DNA of 61,108 nucleotides from Lingula anatina (Eukaryota > Brachiopoda > Lingulata > Lingulida > Lingulidae), in contig NW_019775058.1 of assembly GCF_001039355.2 (NCBI RefSeq), positions 1 to 61,108 of the forward strand. Direction: 5' to 3'. The position numbers and the translations under genes were made by a program. Below the pieces are notes generated by a model, which worked only from the letters and a program-made list of their open reading frames with translations, ran no database searches and had not been told where the DNA came from. How positions within the stretch are numbered: the first letter of the stretch is position 1; the number at the start of each line of letters is the position of its first letter. Positions 11,935 to 23,593 of this stretch are shown here, piece by piece.

Positions 11935-14900
11935 ATGGCAGACTATGATGAACCCATTTCAGATGAAGAAAAGGTTAGTTTCCGGTGATTGAAAGATAAA
12001 CATGTTGTCGCTGAGTGTCAGAGAGGCTTCTTACGTTGTTTCCATTTCAAATTCTAGACACATTTTGGCTCAGCTTGTCTACAAGCACTTATCAAACGAA
12101 GCCGGTCACCGGCTAAGTTTGAAGTTGTGCTTCGACTTTTCATTTCCGCCTTTTTGATAGCCTATTTATTTTTTATTTGTACATCTCTGTACTGCAGCAA
12201 CAGTTCTCTCTGACAACAGACACTTTTAAGAAAACATCCGACCTATTTAAAAAAACATTCAGGTTCTTCTTTTGCAATTTATGAACAGTGCTTTGCATTG
12301 ATTGTTTTCTAATATTGAACGAGTGATATTTGTCACATGATGTCATTGTGAAGAGGTTCGGGTTACAATCATTACCTTAGCATTGTATTGACTTGTCATT
12401 TGCCCCGCAGTGCAGTAATGAATCACATTAATAGGAATCACGCCTATGTGACTGGCAACTTTGCATGCATGAAAGGTATTACATTGTCACAGTTTGAAAA
12501 ACAAACTTATTTGTTGTACATTAATATTGAACAAATGTTGCAGTCTAAGAGAGTTGGGGAGTTTCCTACCATTGTGAGGAGCGGTGGTTGTATGACAAAA
12601 GTGATCTTTATGACTGTCAGTCATTTTTGTCCTGAAGTTGATAATATGTCTGTTTTTTATAGACCACTTTTTATAACATCTTATCAAGTTTGCATCCAGT
12701 CCCAAAAGATTAAAAATTACATTTTGTGGAATATTGTTTCATTTATTCATTTATTTCAATGTGAATATGAAATTAACAGTTTGGGGTCTTCGTTTTGAGC
12801 TTAAGCCCTCTCTTAAAACTGCATTCATTTTCCAACGACTTTAACGTGAAGAAAGAACAGTCTGACAGTTGGGTGCTCATGTTGAGTACATCGCCAACTA
12901 ATAGTTATTTTTACAGTGTATTGTCTTTGTAACTGAAACAGAAATTGAAAAAAACAATCCTTAAATATTGAGCTAGTTGAGACGCTGAAATAGAGTTATG
13001 ATTTCCAGCAATGTAGCTGTTATGTTTTATGTACTTGTAAAATCAATAAAATCATACCAGCATACTTCATGCATTAATCAATGATGTTTTGGTCTTTTAT
13101 ATTTCAAAATTGTGCTTTGCTGAGAAAATGTAAGTAAGTTTTGCATGAAGCAAACAGCAGTTACTTTAGAAAGTTTTCAAATCAGACGATATCTCTGAAA
13201 AGGTGCAAATATTCAAGTTGAACAAATACATTTATTTCATTGTTGCTTTTCTTTCTGACTCTCTTTCTTTCTTTTCCTTTTTGCTGTTGATTTTTTTTTT
13301 TTTTTTTATTTTTTTTTTTTGTTAACAGATGGATAGAAAAATGCTAATGATGTTGGCATTTTATGTTTCAAGCCATTTTTCATATTTGCCTGACATTTCT
13401 TTTTGTTTTTAATGTTAGCCTGTTGATGCTCATTGTGAATTGCTTTAGTCTAAACTCATGTTTTATTTATAACTTATTTACTGACAACAGGTGATTTGGG
13501 AAAACAGCTGACCTCTCACTGTCCATACAGTATGTTTTCCAGCAGATGTGAAGAAGCTAATTAGCAGTCCAAGTTCAATGTGGTTGCTTAATATAGGTAT
13601 CAACAAATATCTGCAGTAAAAGGGACTGCAGCACAATCGTAATCTGGCTACCAATGTTTTGTTATGTTTCTACTCATATTTTGCACTAATTGTTTTTTGC
13701 CTCTTCAGGTGCGGATAGCCTCGGACTTTATCCTCCACGCACCTCCAGGAGAATTTAATGAAGTTTTTAACGGTGAGTATCGCCCCTTTTTTGTGCAGAA
13801 ATGTTGCTCTTGCATAATAATGAAAGTAGTGAATGAAGTGCATGGTTATTGGTTTTAATGGGAAGTCTTGGTGGAGTGATCTGGGCAGTGAGTCGGAAAA
13901 AATTCATCAAATGATGGAACATTTTCTAATTGAAATGAAGCATGTGCAGAGTTTTCTGATATTGCTAATTTTATCACCAGTATTCTAAATGGGAAATTGT
14001 CTAGTAATGGGAAAGCAGCCCTCTTCTGTTTTCAGAAGGTATAATTTTTTCCTGAGTTTTGGTAAAATACTTGGATCCCATCCTTCTCACAAAAGTTAGT
14101 GAAGGATAATCCATATATGTGGATTATTATCTCACTCGTGTTAGATCAAGGAAGTGAAGAGTTATATTTACCTATGTTCTTATCTGGGTTGTGTACATAC
14201 CTGTACTTGCATACTGGTATTGATAGTGGCATTGCTACAGTAAAAAGTTCAAAAGTGAAAGTATTATGAAGATTTTTTTTTTAATTTAAGTTTACTGCAT
14301 GTCAGTATTGTTACAATATATACAGTTTCATGGTGTCTGTAAAGTGCAGACCCAGTCTTCATATCATTACATTCTTGTGGTCCAATTTGCTAAGGCGCAA
14401 TTCGTCCTTCATAGCCATACCAAAATTTGTGTGCATTTGTGAAACAATGCGTTAATAGTAAACTTGGAGAGGGTAAACACAAAACACTGATCATTGCGTT
14501 GTACTAAACAAATGGCAATATAATGTTTTGCAATATTACATGTGGGTGTATACAGACACATTATTAAAACATTATGTATTGAAGAGGCATGGCTGTATAG
14601 TTCAATTTTTATCATGGTAAAGACACTATATTAGAAAACACCAGGTTGTGTTCTGAAATATATAGTAATGCTTTTAGTAATTTAAATTTTGTGGATTACA
14701 GATGTGAGAATACTGCTGAATGATGATAACTTATTGAAGGAGGAGGCATCAGGGTAGGTGATATTTAATCACTATTATCAATACTGTCAACACAGTGTGC
14801 CCTTCTTTAAAATTTATGCTCATTGAATTCCCATGACCTTGGCAATAGAAAAACCATATAATCTGGGTACTTGTGTTCAAGGCACTTGTTTTCAATTTCC

Positions 14901-17900
14901 CAAAAGGCCATGAATATTTATAATTATGTGTGAAGTGTTTTGATCTGGAAATTTAGCACTGTTACAATTGCAATTAGATCTCCAAAGTTGGTGATAGTGA
15001 TGATTATATTTGTGCGGTCATTAAATTCACATAAAATAAAAGTAATGAAAACTTATTGTTCTCACTCTTGTCATTTGGTTGTTTGGATGGTGTGATTCAT
15101 AATCTCTGACAATCTGTGATACTTATTAATGTCTTTTTATTGGTTTTATATTGCCAGTTCTTGTTAAAATGTAAGAAAGAGAGTTTTGTCAGCAGTTTAA
15201 ATTGGCCATCATATGAATATGAGCGTGTCAATGCTCAAATCATGTAATGTTTCATTTATTTCCTTTATCTCTGTAGGGCCTTTGCACAATACAACAAAGA
15301 CCAGTTCACTCCATGCAAAGTTGATGGTTCTGAAGAACAGGTAATGACATGTCACTTGATTTTTAAACAGCAGTAAAGCTTTTTGTGGCAGTAAAACTGC
15401 TCTTCCTGTTTTTAGACTTTGGTAAAATTAAATTGCATTACAATAAATTGGACCAGTCTTGTTTTACTGTATTTATAAACACTGTAAAATTGCACTTTTA
15501 TGCAGTAGACATAAATCAGCTGATTAATCATTGTAATTTTAAAGATGTACCATATGGTTACATGGGTCCTGAAACTAATCTGTAAGTGACAAGTGTCAAA
15601 AGAAATATTTGCTATCTCATTCTGTTATGTTTTTCTGTATCCCCCAGGTGCTAATAACTGACCATGGAGACCTTGGTGGGGGTAGATTTTTAGTACCAAG
15701 AACAAAACAGTCATTAAGGTTAGTACTCGATTCTATTGATTCTCAAGATACTTTTTCCTGTGATCTCATGGTAATACTGTTCCACTGACATGTATACTGT
15801 AGTCTTTTAAGCAGAATGGGATGGTTCTTTGATTTTTAGGCTATTCAGACTTCAGTGAAATTGCCGATTTACCAAAAATGAAGGAAAGATAAATCACACC
15901 TTAAGAAATATATCTATAATTCACATTTTCCATTTGAATCTCAGGTATGATCATTTGAGGAAAGAGGGCAGTGACTTGCAGTCGGCAGACATTGACCACA
16001 CAGCCGAGCCCTGGCGAGCAGCCCTGGAGACCGCGTTCACCACCTATACCCATGAATACTACAAGTACGGTCACTGCACAGTGTATGGGAGTAGTGCAGG
16101 GGGAAACATCACACTTATAGCTTGTATAGAAAGCCACCAATTCCAGCCAAAGAATTTCTGGTAAGATTTTATTTTGCGAATGTAAGGGAGGAGTATGTAG
16201 CCTTCTGATAGCGGGTTTTTCAGGGAGAAAATTAATAAAAAGATGAGAGGGAAAAAGAGAGTTCACCTGTGGATATGATTTTGTGTGTACCGACATCACT
16301 GGCATCGTTTTCTACTTGCAGGAATGGCCGCTGGCGTTCACAATGGTCTGTCACATTTCCAGAGTCTGGTGGAAGCTCAGAAATAACAGGCATTCTCAAA
16401 GTGCAGGTAAATATGAAATACCAGGCATGTTTTATTAACAGTTGCATAATAAAAAAAAGAAGATATTTCAGTGGCATTATAATTTTGCAAAAATGTCCTA
16501 TTTTAAATGGAGATGTTTTTGTGTAAAGTGAATTGTAGATTATTCCCAGAGACATTATGTATTTCTGTGTTGCCATTTCAGGTCCACTATTATGAGGATG
16601 GTAATGTCCAACTAGTGAGTTCTAAAGAAGTGAAAAATGATCTAAATGCATCCGTAAGTTTTTCCTCTTTTCCTATTTTTAATTTATTTGAACATTTTAC
16701 AGAATTTAGAGCCCAAGTAAGATTGTTTTAAAAGTTTTCATTTATATTTGGCATTTACAATCAATCTTTATTTCTTTAATGGTTGGTTCATCTATCACAT
16801 TTTTGTCAAAAATCTTTTGATATTGTATTTGATAAAATCTTAATATGTATCATGTAAGTGATTTGAAAATGTTTTGTATAGTAATCTTCGTTTTACTATT
16901 TTCTGAAAACAAATACAGAGTGAACAAGAAACGGCTAAGAAGTTTGTTCAAATTGTACAAGAGGCAGAGAATGAATACCAAGTAAGGAACAAGTTTGGCT
17001 TGTGCTCAGTTCACAAATCACAACTATCACAATTAAAGTCATTCTGTTGTGCAACTCCTTTTCAATTGTGGTCTTTTCTTCTCTAACACACTGCTCACAT
17101 CCTCACTGTATATGCTAGACTGGCCATGAACTTGTTATTTCAAGTTCAGTACAACTGTGCAGGAGAGTTGACTGATCTGCCAGAAAGTTTTAGTCTGAGG
17201 TTCAGTCTTATCTCTACTTAACTCCTCCATTGCATGGTACATTTAGTTATAAAATCCATGTTATAATATATTTTATCTATATTTATTAAATTTTTCTGAT
17301 CACCTATGTCTATTCGAATTGTTACTTTTGTCCTCAGACACATTTTCTTTTTATGGGAGGGTGTTAGAAAACATTTGAGTTAAGGTCTATCCAAATTCTG
17401 CATAATATGGTTATGTTTTCTAAACAAATTTCAGTATCATTGATCTGCTCCCCCCCCACACACACACACTCACACACACAAATACATGGACACTCTACCA
17501 AGCTACGCCTTTATCAACCAACATTTTAGTATGTAGAGCTTGTGTGTGTGACTTGTAGTACACCAGTAATTTGAGACAATAATAACCTTGAGTTTTGGCT
17601 CTTGAAGTAGACAAAGCAAATGTTATAGACACACTTACTGTGTCAGTGTTTGTTCAAGTGCTTTACATCATCTAATCCAGGACAGACAAACATGCTACTG
17701 CAGTGTGTAAGGCTTATGATCTTGGTGTTAAGATCGTTTACTCTGGAGAGATAAAACAATTTGCAACTCAGATTTTACATTTTTGAATTACTTATTTTAA
17801 CATGACTGTTTTGTGAATGAAGCGTAAGAATTTATTTATTTATTATTATTTTTTTAATTTATTTTTTGGGGGGGTAAACTTTGAAATTCAGTCACAAAAA

Positions 17901-18196
17901 TAATTTCTATTTAATTCAATTTTAAAATAATTTATGATATATTTATTATTTTGATTTAATTTTTTTATGAAAAATTATTATTATAATTAATTATTTGATT
18001 TCGTTACAATTATTTTTTAACTCTCTCCATAACCCTTTTATCTATTGTCTTTCAGACTGCCATCTCTAAGAACTACCTGACAATGTCGGACACAACATTC
18101 AAGGCATTACGTCGACAGTTGCCTGTAACACGCACCAAGATAGACTGGAACAAAATCCTAGGTTACAAAATAGGGAATGAACTAAAGAATGCATAA
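11935..18196 (+). CDS. CAPZA: F-actin-capping protein subunit alpha
   Basis: Exons: 11935-11973, 13709-13772, 14702-14753, 15277-15340, 15648-15718, 15945-16160, 16322-16406, 16582-16653, 16919-16981, 18056-18196 (TAA at 18194-18196). The joined frame gives 288 residues, against about 286 in the family. It starts [13 protein letters not shown] and contains the highly conserved blocks [49 protein letters not shown] and [16 protein letters not shown]. It ends with the C-terminal tentacle region ([20 protein letters not shown]), the part that contacts actin. With the beta subunit it caps fast-growing barbed ends of actin filaments and is part of the dynactin and WASH assemblies. Invertebrates usually have one alpha gene, so it cannot be assigned to vertebrate CAPZA1 or CAPZA2. 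The first exon is short and separated from the second by 1.7 kb. Confidence 0.96.
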
Positions 18197-20655
18197 CAAT
18201 GATTCCTAGGAGCTAAATAGGAATTTTCCCCAGATATTATTATTAGCATTAATAATAACTACAGACACTACTTCTATGTTATGGAAATGAAAAGGCACGG
18301 ATCAAAAGTGCTTTTTGTGATTGGGATACTCACCACTTCAAGAATTCCCTGGATTGATCAAGATTGTTTTTGCTTTTTTGATACCTACCCTCTCAAAATT
18401 GTATGCCATATTTGTTTTACCTTGGGGGGTTTAACATGAGAGAAATTCAATCAAAATTAGAAAAATGATTGCATTGGAATACCAGCTTGGCACTTCTTTT
18501 CAGATCATTTTGTCGTTACTATGAAAGGTTGTCATGGCACCAGGTAATTTGTTTGACATAGACAAGGACAGCTGTCGCAGGATTTGTAAATATACAAGCT
18601 TTTGGAAAAATAGAGTGAACTTGGGAAGGATGTTATCAGTGTTAAATTGCCAATTGAGACTGGATCATTTCGTCAGGGACTTCTGTGGTATATAGCTTTT
18701 AGGCTTTTTAGCGCAATGCACTGTGGGGTTTGGAGACCTTGCTCAAAAGGTGGTTTATTCCTGTACAGTGAATGTGATTGGTTTCTTGGAAAAGATTTAG
18801 TTACCAATTTCTTAAGGTGATCACACTTCATTTCCTTGAAAATTTGTTGCATTGAGACGATGTATGTTACTGCACCCAATAATCTTCGTCATTGGCCACT
18901 TTTTTATTACTGCCCTATGTTCAGTTTATCCAAGAGGGGGGATTTGAAGAGAATTGTCGATTATATTTTTCAAAGAATTGCTCGTTTTAAAAGAGGTCTT
19001 CCTTATGCAGTGATGTTTGTGGAAGTGTTACCTTGGATGTCCAACTATCCATATAAAAGAGATCAGAAAACATGGGCGAATTTCATAAAATCTTCGGCGA
19101 ATTATTATTATACATTCTGTTATAATACTATGATATTAGGCATACCGTTCTACGAATTAACAGTTAGTAAAAGTAGCGATTATTTGTATGTACTTTACTA
19201 ACGCAAAAATTAGGGCCAAGTATATCATTTTTTCTTTGAAGAATCTTGATTCCATTATCAGATATCGCCAATTAAAAATTCTCCATTCAGTATCATTTTA
19301 TGTGTATGTTTTGTTTTTAGAAGAAAAAGTTTTTAATCAGACAAGCAGCTCGGCATAAAAGTTATGTTTTTAGGCAGGAGTCTCTTTATTTTAATACTCC
19401 ATGTAATTGTAAAAAAAATTATCTTTCCAATCCTGTTTTCGGGCACGTAATTCTCATGATGCTTTTGTTTATACGATAATACATGACCCATAAGCCACGA
19501 ACAGGTTATTGTATGGAATTCGTACCTGTTAAATCGGGTTGTTTCGGTTACATATACATGTTTGTTTTTCCGTTTTTCTTTGTGCGGCAGAAAAAAATCT
19601 CTGTTAACTATACATAAAAACATCAAAAGTAGACCATAAATCTTTTAACGGAAATACTAGCAGGGATTACAGGTAAATTTATATCATATTAATCGAATCT
19701 GAAGTCAACTTTGTTTTTGAATGCACTTACTTGGCAACGGTCAGCGAAATCGGTACTTTAAATTTTTGAAAAGTTACGGTCCGAATTCGTTTGGAAAGGT
19801 GGTCCAAACTGATTGTTTTAGCCATTTGCCGAGTGTAGCTTTCGTCCACCTGTATTTGACACCTGTCAGTCATTTTATCTGGCATGCTTGAAACCACACC
19901 GACCGGTTTACACATACGAATATTTGATAGCGACATGCACACCAGGGTCGAATGCCAGCTGCGCCTTCTGATACAATTACTGCGACAGAATAGTTGATTA
20001 ATTGCTTGCTCGGTGCCTTCTTTTAATAGCGATATACGCTACTTTTTCACTCCTTTTAGTATGTTGCAAAATTTTTTTTTTCGAAAAAGTGTTCGTTGGG
20101 GGGGGGGGGTCAGCTTTAGCGTCCGTCTCTAACAACATTTTATATGCAAGTGGAAAAATACCCACATTTGAATGGAAAGTTTTGCTTGAAAACAATCGTT
20201 AAAGGCTTTATTGTCAGCGAGTTAGGAAATTGTTAGTATTTGTGGAAAATTTTGTTTTGTTGTTAATTACCAGTCGAAAAGTTACAACACTTATATGAAC
20301 ACTATTTATATATAGAAAATTTTCGTCGTAAATGTGTTTGTTGGCTTGCGGTCAGTTTTAGCGTCTGTCTCTAACCTCATTTAATTGCAAGCGGAAAAAA
20401 TAAACACTTTTGAATGGAAAGTTTTACATGAAAACAACCGTTAAATGCTTTCTTGTCAGAAAGTTAGGATATTATTAATATTTGTACGAAATTTTGTTTG
20501 TGGTGTTAGTTACCGGTCGAAAAGTTACACGACTTAAAGGAACACGAGGCCATGAATACTAGTTTTACTATAAGATACTATTTTTATAATGTTTACACAA
20601 ACATCAAATACCAATACATATTAGGAAATGTTGTGTAAAGAAAATCAACAGAATT
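18197..20655. other. 3' flank of CAPZA; no confident gene
   Basis: The first part is presumably capping protein 3' untranslated sequence; no perfect AATAAA was found close to the stop, and ATTAAA variants are the best candidates. An open frame without recognisable similarity lies at 18836-19201 (+). Two related AT-rich stretches, about 20095-20290 and 20330-20525, share phrases such as TTTGAATGGAAAGTTTT and GAAAAGTTACA, and look like a diverged direct repeat of about 235 bp period. Confidence 0.5.
19731..19936 (-). CDS. Possible first exon of an unrecognised minus-strand transcript
   Basis: An open frame of about 69 codons starts with ATG at 19936 (minus strand, MSLSNIRMCKPVGVV...). It runs to a perfect donor, CCAA followed by GTAAGTGC at 19730. 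Its composition is less AT-biased than the surroundings. I recognise no domain and found no convincing downstream exon on the minus strand before the capping protein gene. It could be the start of a lineage-specific gene or lncRNA, or a chance open frame. Confidence 0.2.
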
Positions 20656-23593
20656 ACTCAATTATGTGAGGACTCTTAAGCTTGCAAATAGAAAACGAGC
20701 GAAAGCGATTCCCAATACATATATATCCCACAAGGAAAGTAACGAAACTGTATATGCCGTTTCGTAGTTCAAGATTTTGTTTTCATTCGCATTTATGTTG
20801 ATAGTGACTGCTTCAAAATATCAACGCTAATAGAAAAGGAAAGTGGAAGGAAAACATCATGCTCGATTTGAAACTAAGTGCACTAAATTATTATATTGAT
20901 TTAATAAATGCATAGTGGTAAGTGGGTGCTTATAAATTATTCGAAACATTTTCGTTATTGGGTAGTTTTGTACGCTACGTTTGAACTCAAAGTGACGCGT
21001 GATTTTGACATCCATTGATTCATTTCTTATTTTATTTATTTATTTATTTAATTGGCATATCTTGTTGTTTTGTCTTCTTCATCATTTCGTATTTTGCCTA
21101 CAGGTAATTTAAAGAGAATGCTAATTTCAAATATCAACGAGCAATATTTTACGCCTCTCTGCACTAACATTCTGACAAGTGCCGAAATATCATCAGTAGG
21201 CACAAGCAAGATAATTTAGCCTGATTTGCATCTAAAGCCAGTATGTAAATCCCAGGTGACTTTTAATAAGAAATGAAATGCAAGATGAAGGACAAAACGG
21301 CGACGGCAGTAATTAGATGGAGATAGACCCCCCAGCGACGCCGGTTAGTTAATATCATGTAACACCTATAAAACCTTCAAATCGAGCCCCCTGTCTCCGC
21401 GTGATGAAGTACGCTCCCTGGATCCAGCCCAATGGACCATGTATTACGTAATACGTAAACGCACTCTTGATGTATATGTACAGGTGCATAAGTGAAGCAT
21501 GTGTGACTGACATTCGGCTAGCCGGCAATATCTGGGGACATTAATATGTTTATTGGTATTCCTTTTTGAAAAAGCATTTGTGATTAATTTAATCGTGGCA
21601 AGCCAGTGTTTAGATTGTCTACTGCAGTACCTTGCAGTCATCAAAATGGATTAAGTCTAAAACATGAGAATTTTTAATTTAAAATACTACGTAGAATAAG
21701 GCTAAGCTAGATACACGCGAGATGGTAATGCTGCATTAATTGGATTAATGCATTGTGATCTAATGGCACATTCAAGGCCCTCCAGTACAGTTTGTGAAGT
21801 CGGTTCCCTCTTCGACATATATTTCTGCAAAAGGTCTGCAGGTCTATTTACTTTTCTTGGGGCTGTTCCCTGATCGTGATATTGAAACCTCGAAATGGAC
21901 CATCCAAACGCCATTTGCATAATTTTTCCAAAAATAATTAGAACTAAGTCTCAGTAAAGTCTGCTCCAAGGTCTTTATATCATTCGTGTTAGTTTTAACC
22001 ACTTAGAATTTCGCCCTTGCAAGTGTGCTGATGTTCACCTGATAAGAGGGCTTTAAACGGCAATAAAGATATTGCATATCTAATCTTAACCCAAGATAGT
22101 GCTGGATAGAGTCAGGGATCTCCGCGGCATTCGTGCCGCATAAAGTACGTAGGCCTACCTGTGGGCCTTCGCACAGTGAACGTGAGTCCCAAGATCTTGT
22201 CCTGGCCCTCGTATTTTAATTAAAATTAGAACTGTGGGGAAAATGTTCATTTGTAACCCCACATCTCTTGACATGCTTATTTGGTGAAACAAATAACGCT
22301 AAATAGGCCTAAATCACAATCAAGAGCATCAAATGCTAAAATTGAAAAATAAAATGTAAATTTTTTTGTCACTTTGTACTCTAGATCTTTTTTCGTTGCC
22401 GAGATAGCACAAAAGCTAGCGAGATACCGGCTAACAGCCTCTTCGCAGCGGACTCTGCCCTCACGTGCCACGAGGACACGGTGCAGACACGCGTACTCAA
22501 GATGGCTTGACCTAGTTTCACTTCGAGTCTTCGTGACGTCAGAAGATGGTGCCGATAGCATCCTGCAGTTCACTTCAGAGCTGGCAACACACCGGCTGTC
22601 TTGTGTAGCTTTCCTGGGTCCCATGATATCCAAAAGATGACGCCAATGATAGGATCCAGCAACAGAGAAGTGATACGAGTGAAAGTGAAGGTGGGCAGGT
22701 TTATGTGGAATGAATGAACGGCTAATGTATAATTCAGCTGTTTTGACGGCTCGTCAGTCATGTGTGGACTGTTGTTTTCATTTCATTTTCATGTCGAGCA
22801 GTTGTAAGTTTCAGCACGTGCACTGTTTTGCGTCAAGACTGTTAATGTACATGCTTAGAAAGACCAACTTAAGTTCATTGTTTTTTGTCTACTTTGAGAC
22901 TGTTAGATGTCATTATTGCCACTGTCACTGTCATTGATTCGATGAAAAAAATATTGGTGATTAAAATCAACATCGTGTGCAAAAATGATATACTTCCTCA
23001 ATAATCATTTCTTGCATTTTTGTAACCCACATTGTTTTGATTTGTTGTTCAGTCTGCTATTTTTTCCTACACAGGTGAATTGACATAAAAAGTAAAAGAA
23101 TGACATAATCCTCAATATTGGCAGTATTACTTTGACATGTGAAGGCAGATATAATTTCTGTTATGCTATTCCATACCCACTGTGATTTTTGATAATAAGG
23201 GGAAAATATTAACTTGATGGCCATCTCATGGGCAATATTTATGTAAGGGGGGATTAATTATCTGAAGACTTTCAGTCTTAGTGCTTAGTAATTTTCAAGT
23301 AGGAAGTTTGACTGAGTTATTCAGCCATATATTCTCCAGATATTTAGCAAGCTTGAACCAGGAAGATAGACTTAATATCCTTCATTCATCATTCAGAGTC
23401 TAAGTGGGACTGGAATGTGGGTTCCAAGATTCAGGATATTGATTGTGTTATAAATAGTCCACTTGCCTTATCCATCTCTGCTTCTTAGCAACACAACATT
23501 GAAAATCAGTGTGGAGATTCGATAAAAAATAAAAAAAAAAAAATCTGGGAAAGTGAGGAGGGAGATGACAAGTCAGTTTATTCAATGTATTTC
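20656..23593. repeat. Duplicated block 1, first copy (2.94 kb)
   Basis: Nearly identical to 24615-27557 in direct orientation at an offset close to 3960 bp, with scattered substitutions and small indels. It includes TBC1D25 exon 1 and its promoter. The second copy starts just after the N at 24612. This looks like two haplotypes of one locus placed in tandem by the assembly. The alternative is a true recent tandem duplication. Confidence 0.9.
22490..22636 (+). promoter_or_regulatory. Probable TBC1D25 promoter/5' UTR with CRE and YY1-like motifs
   Basis: A perfect palindromic cAMP response element, TGACGTCA, lies at 22534-22541. A YY1-like AAGATGGC is at 22499-22506. The stretch from about 22420 to 22640 is clearly more GC-rich than its flanks and contains several CpGs. 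Both motifs recur in the second copy (about 26459-26501). No TATA box was seen. The assignment as promoter is inference from position just upstream of the first coding exon. Confidence 0.5.

Noticed and set aside
18836-19201. 121-codon plus-strand frame in the CAPZA 3' flank
   Set aside because: AT-rich, Tyr/Phe/Lys-heavy composition and no recognisable domain or splice context; more likely a chance frame or decayed element than a gene.
21702-21920. 72-codon minus-strand frame repeated at 25662-25880
   Set aside because: Both copies lie in the duplicated block. No splice-linked neighbour or family similarity; probably chance.
22277-22633. 118-codon minus-strand frame, also present at 26237-26593
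   Set aside because: It overlaps the promoter and 5' UTR of TBC1D25 on the opposite strand, has no recognisable domain, and is duplicated only because the whole block is.
22374-22640. 88-codon open frame whose stop overlaps the TBC1D25 start (ATGA), possible upstream ORF
   Set aside because: It begins with TTG, not ATG, and the GC-rich promoter explains the lack of stops. Its near-identity in the second block reflects the assembly duplication, not protein conservation.
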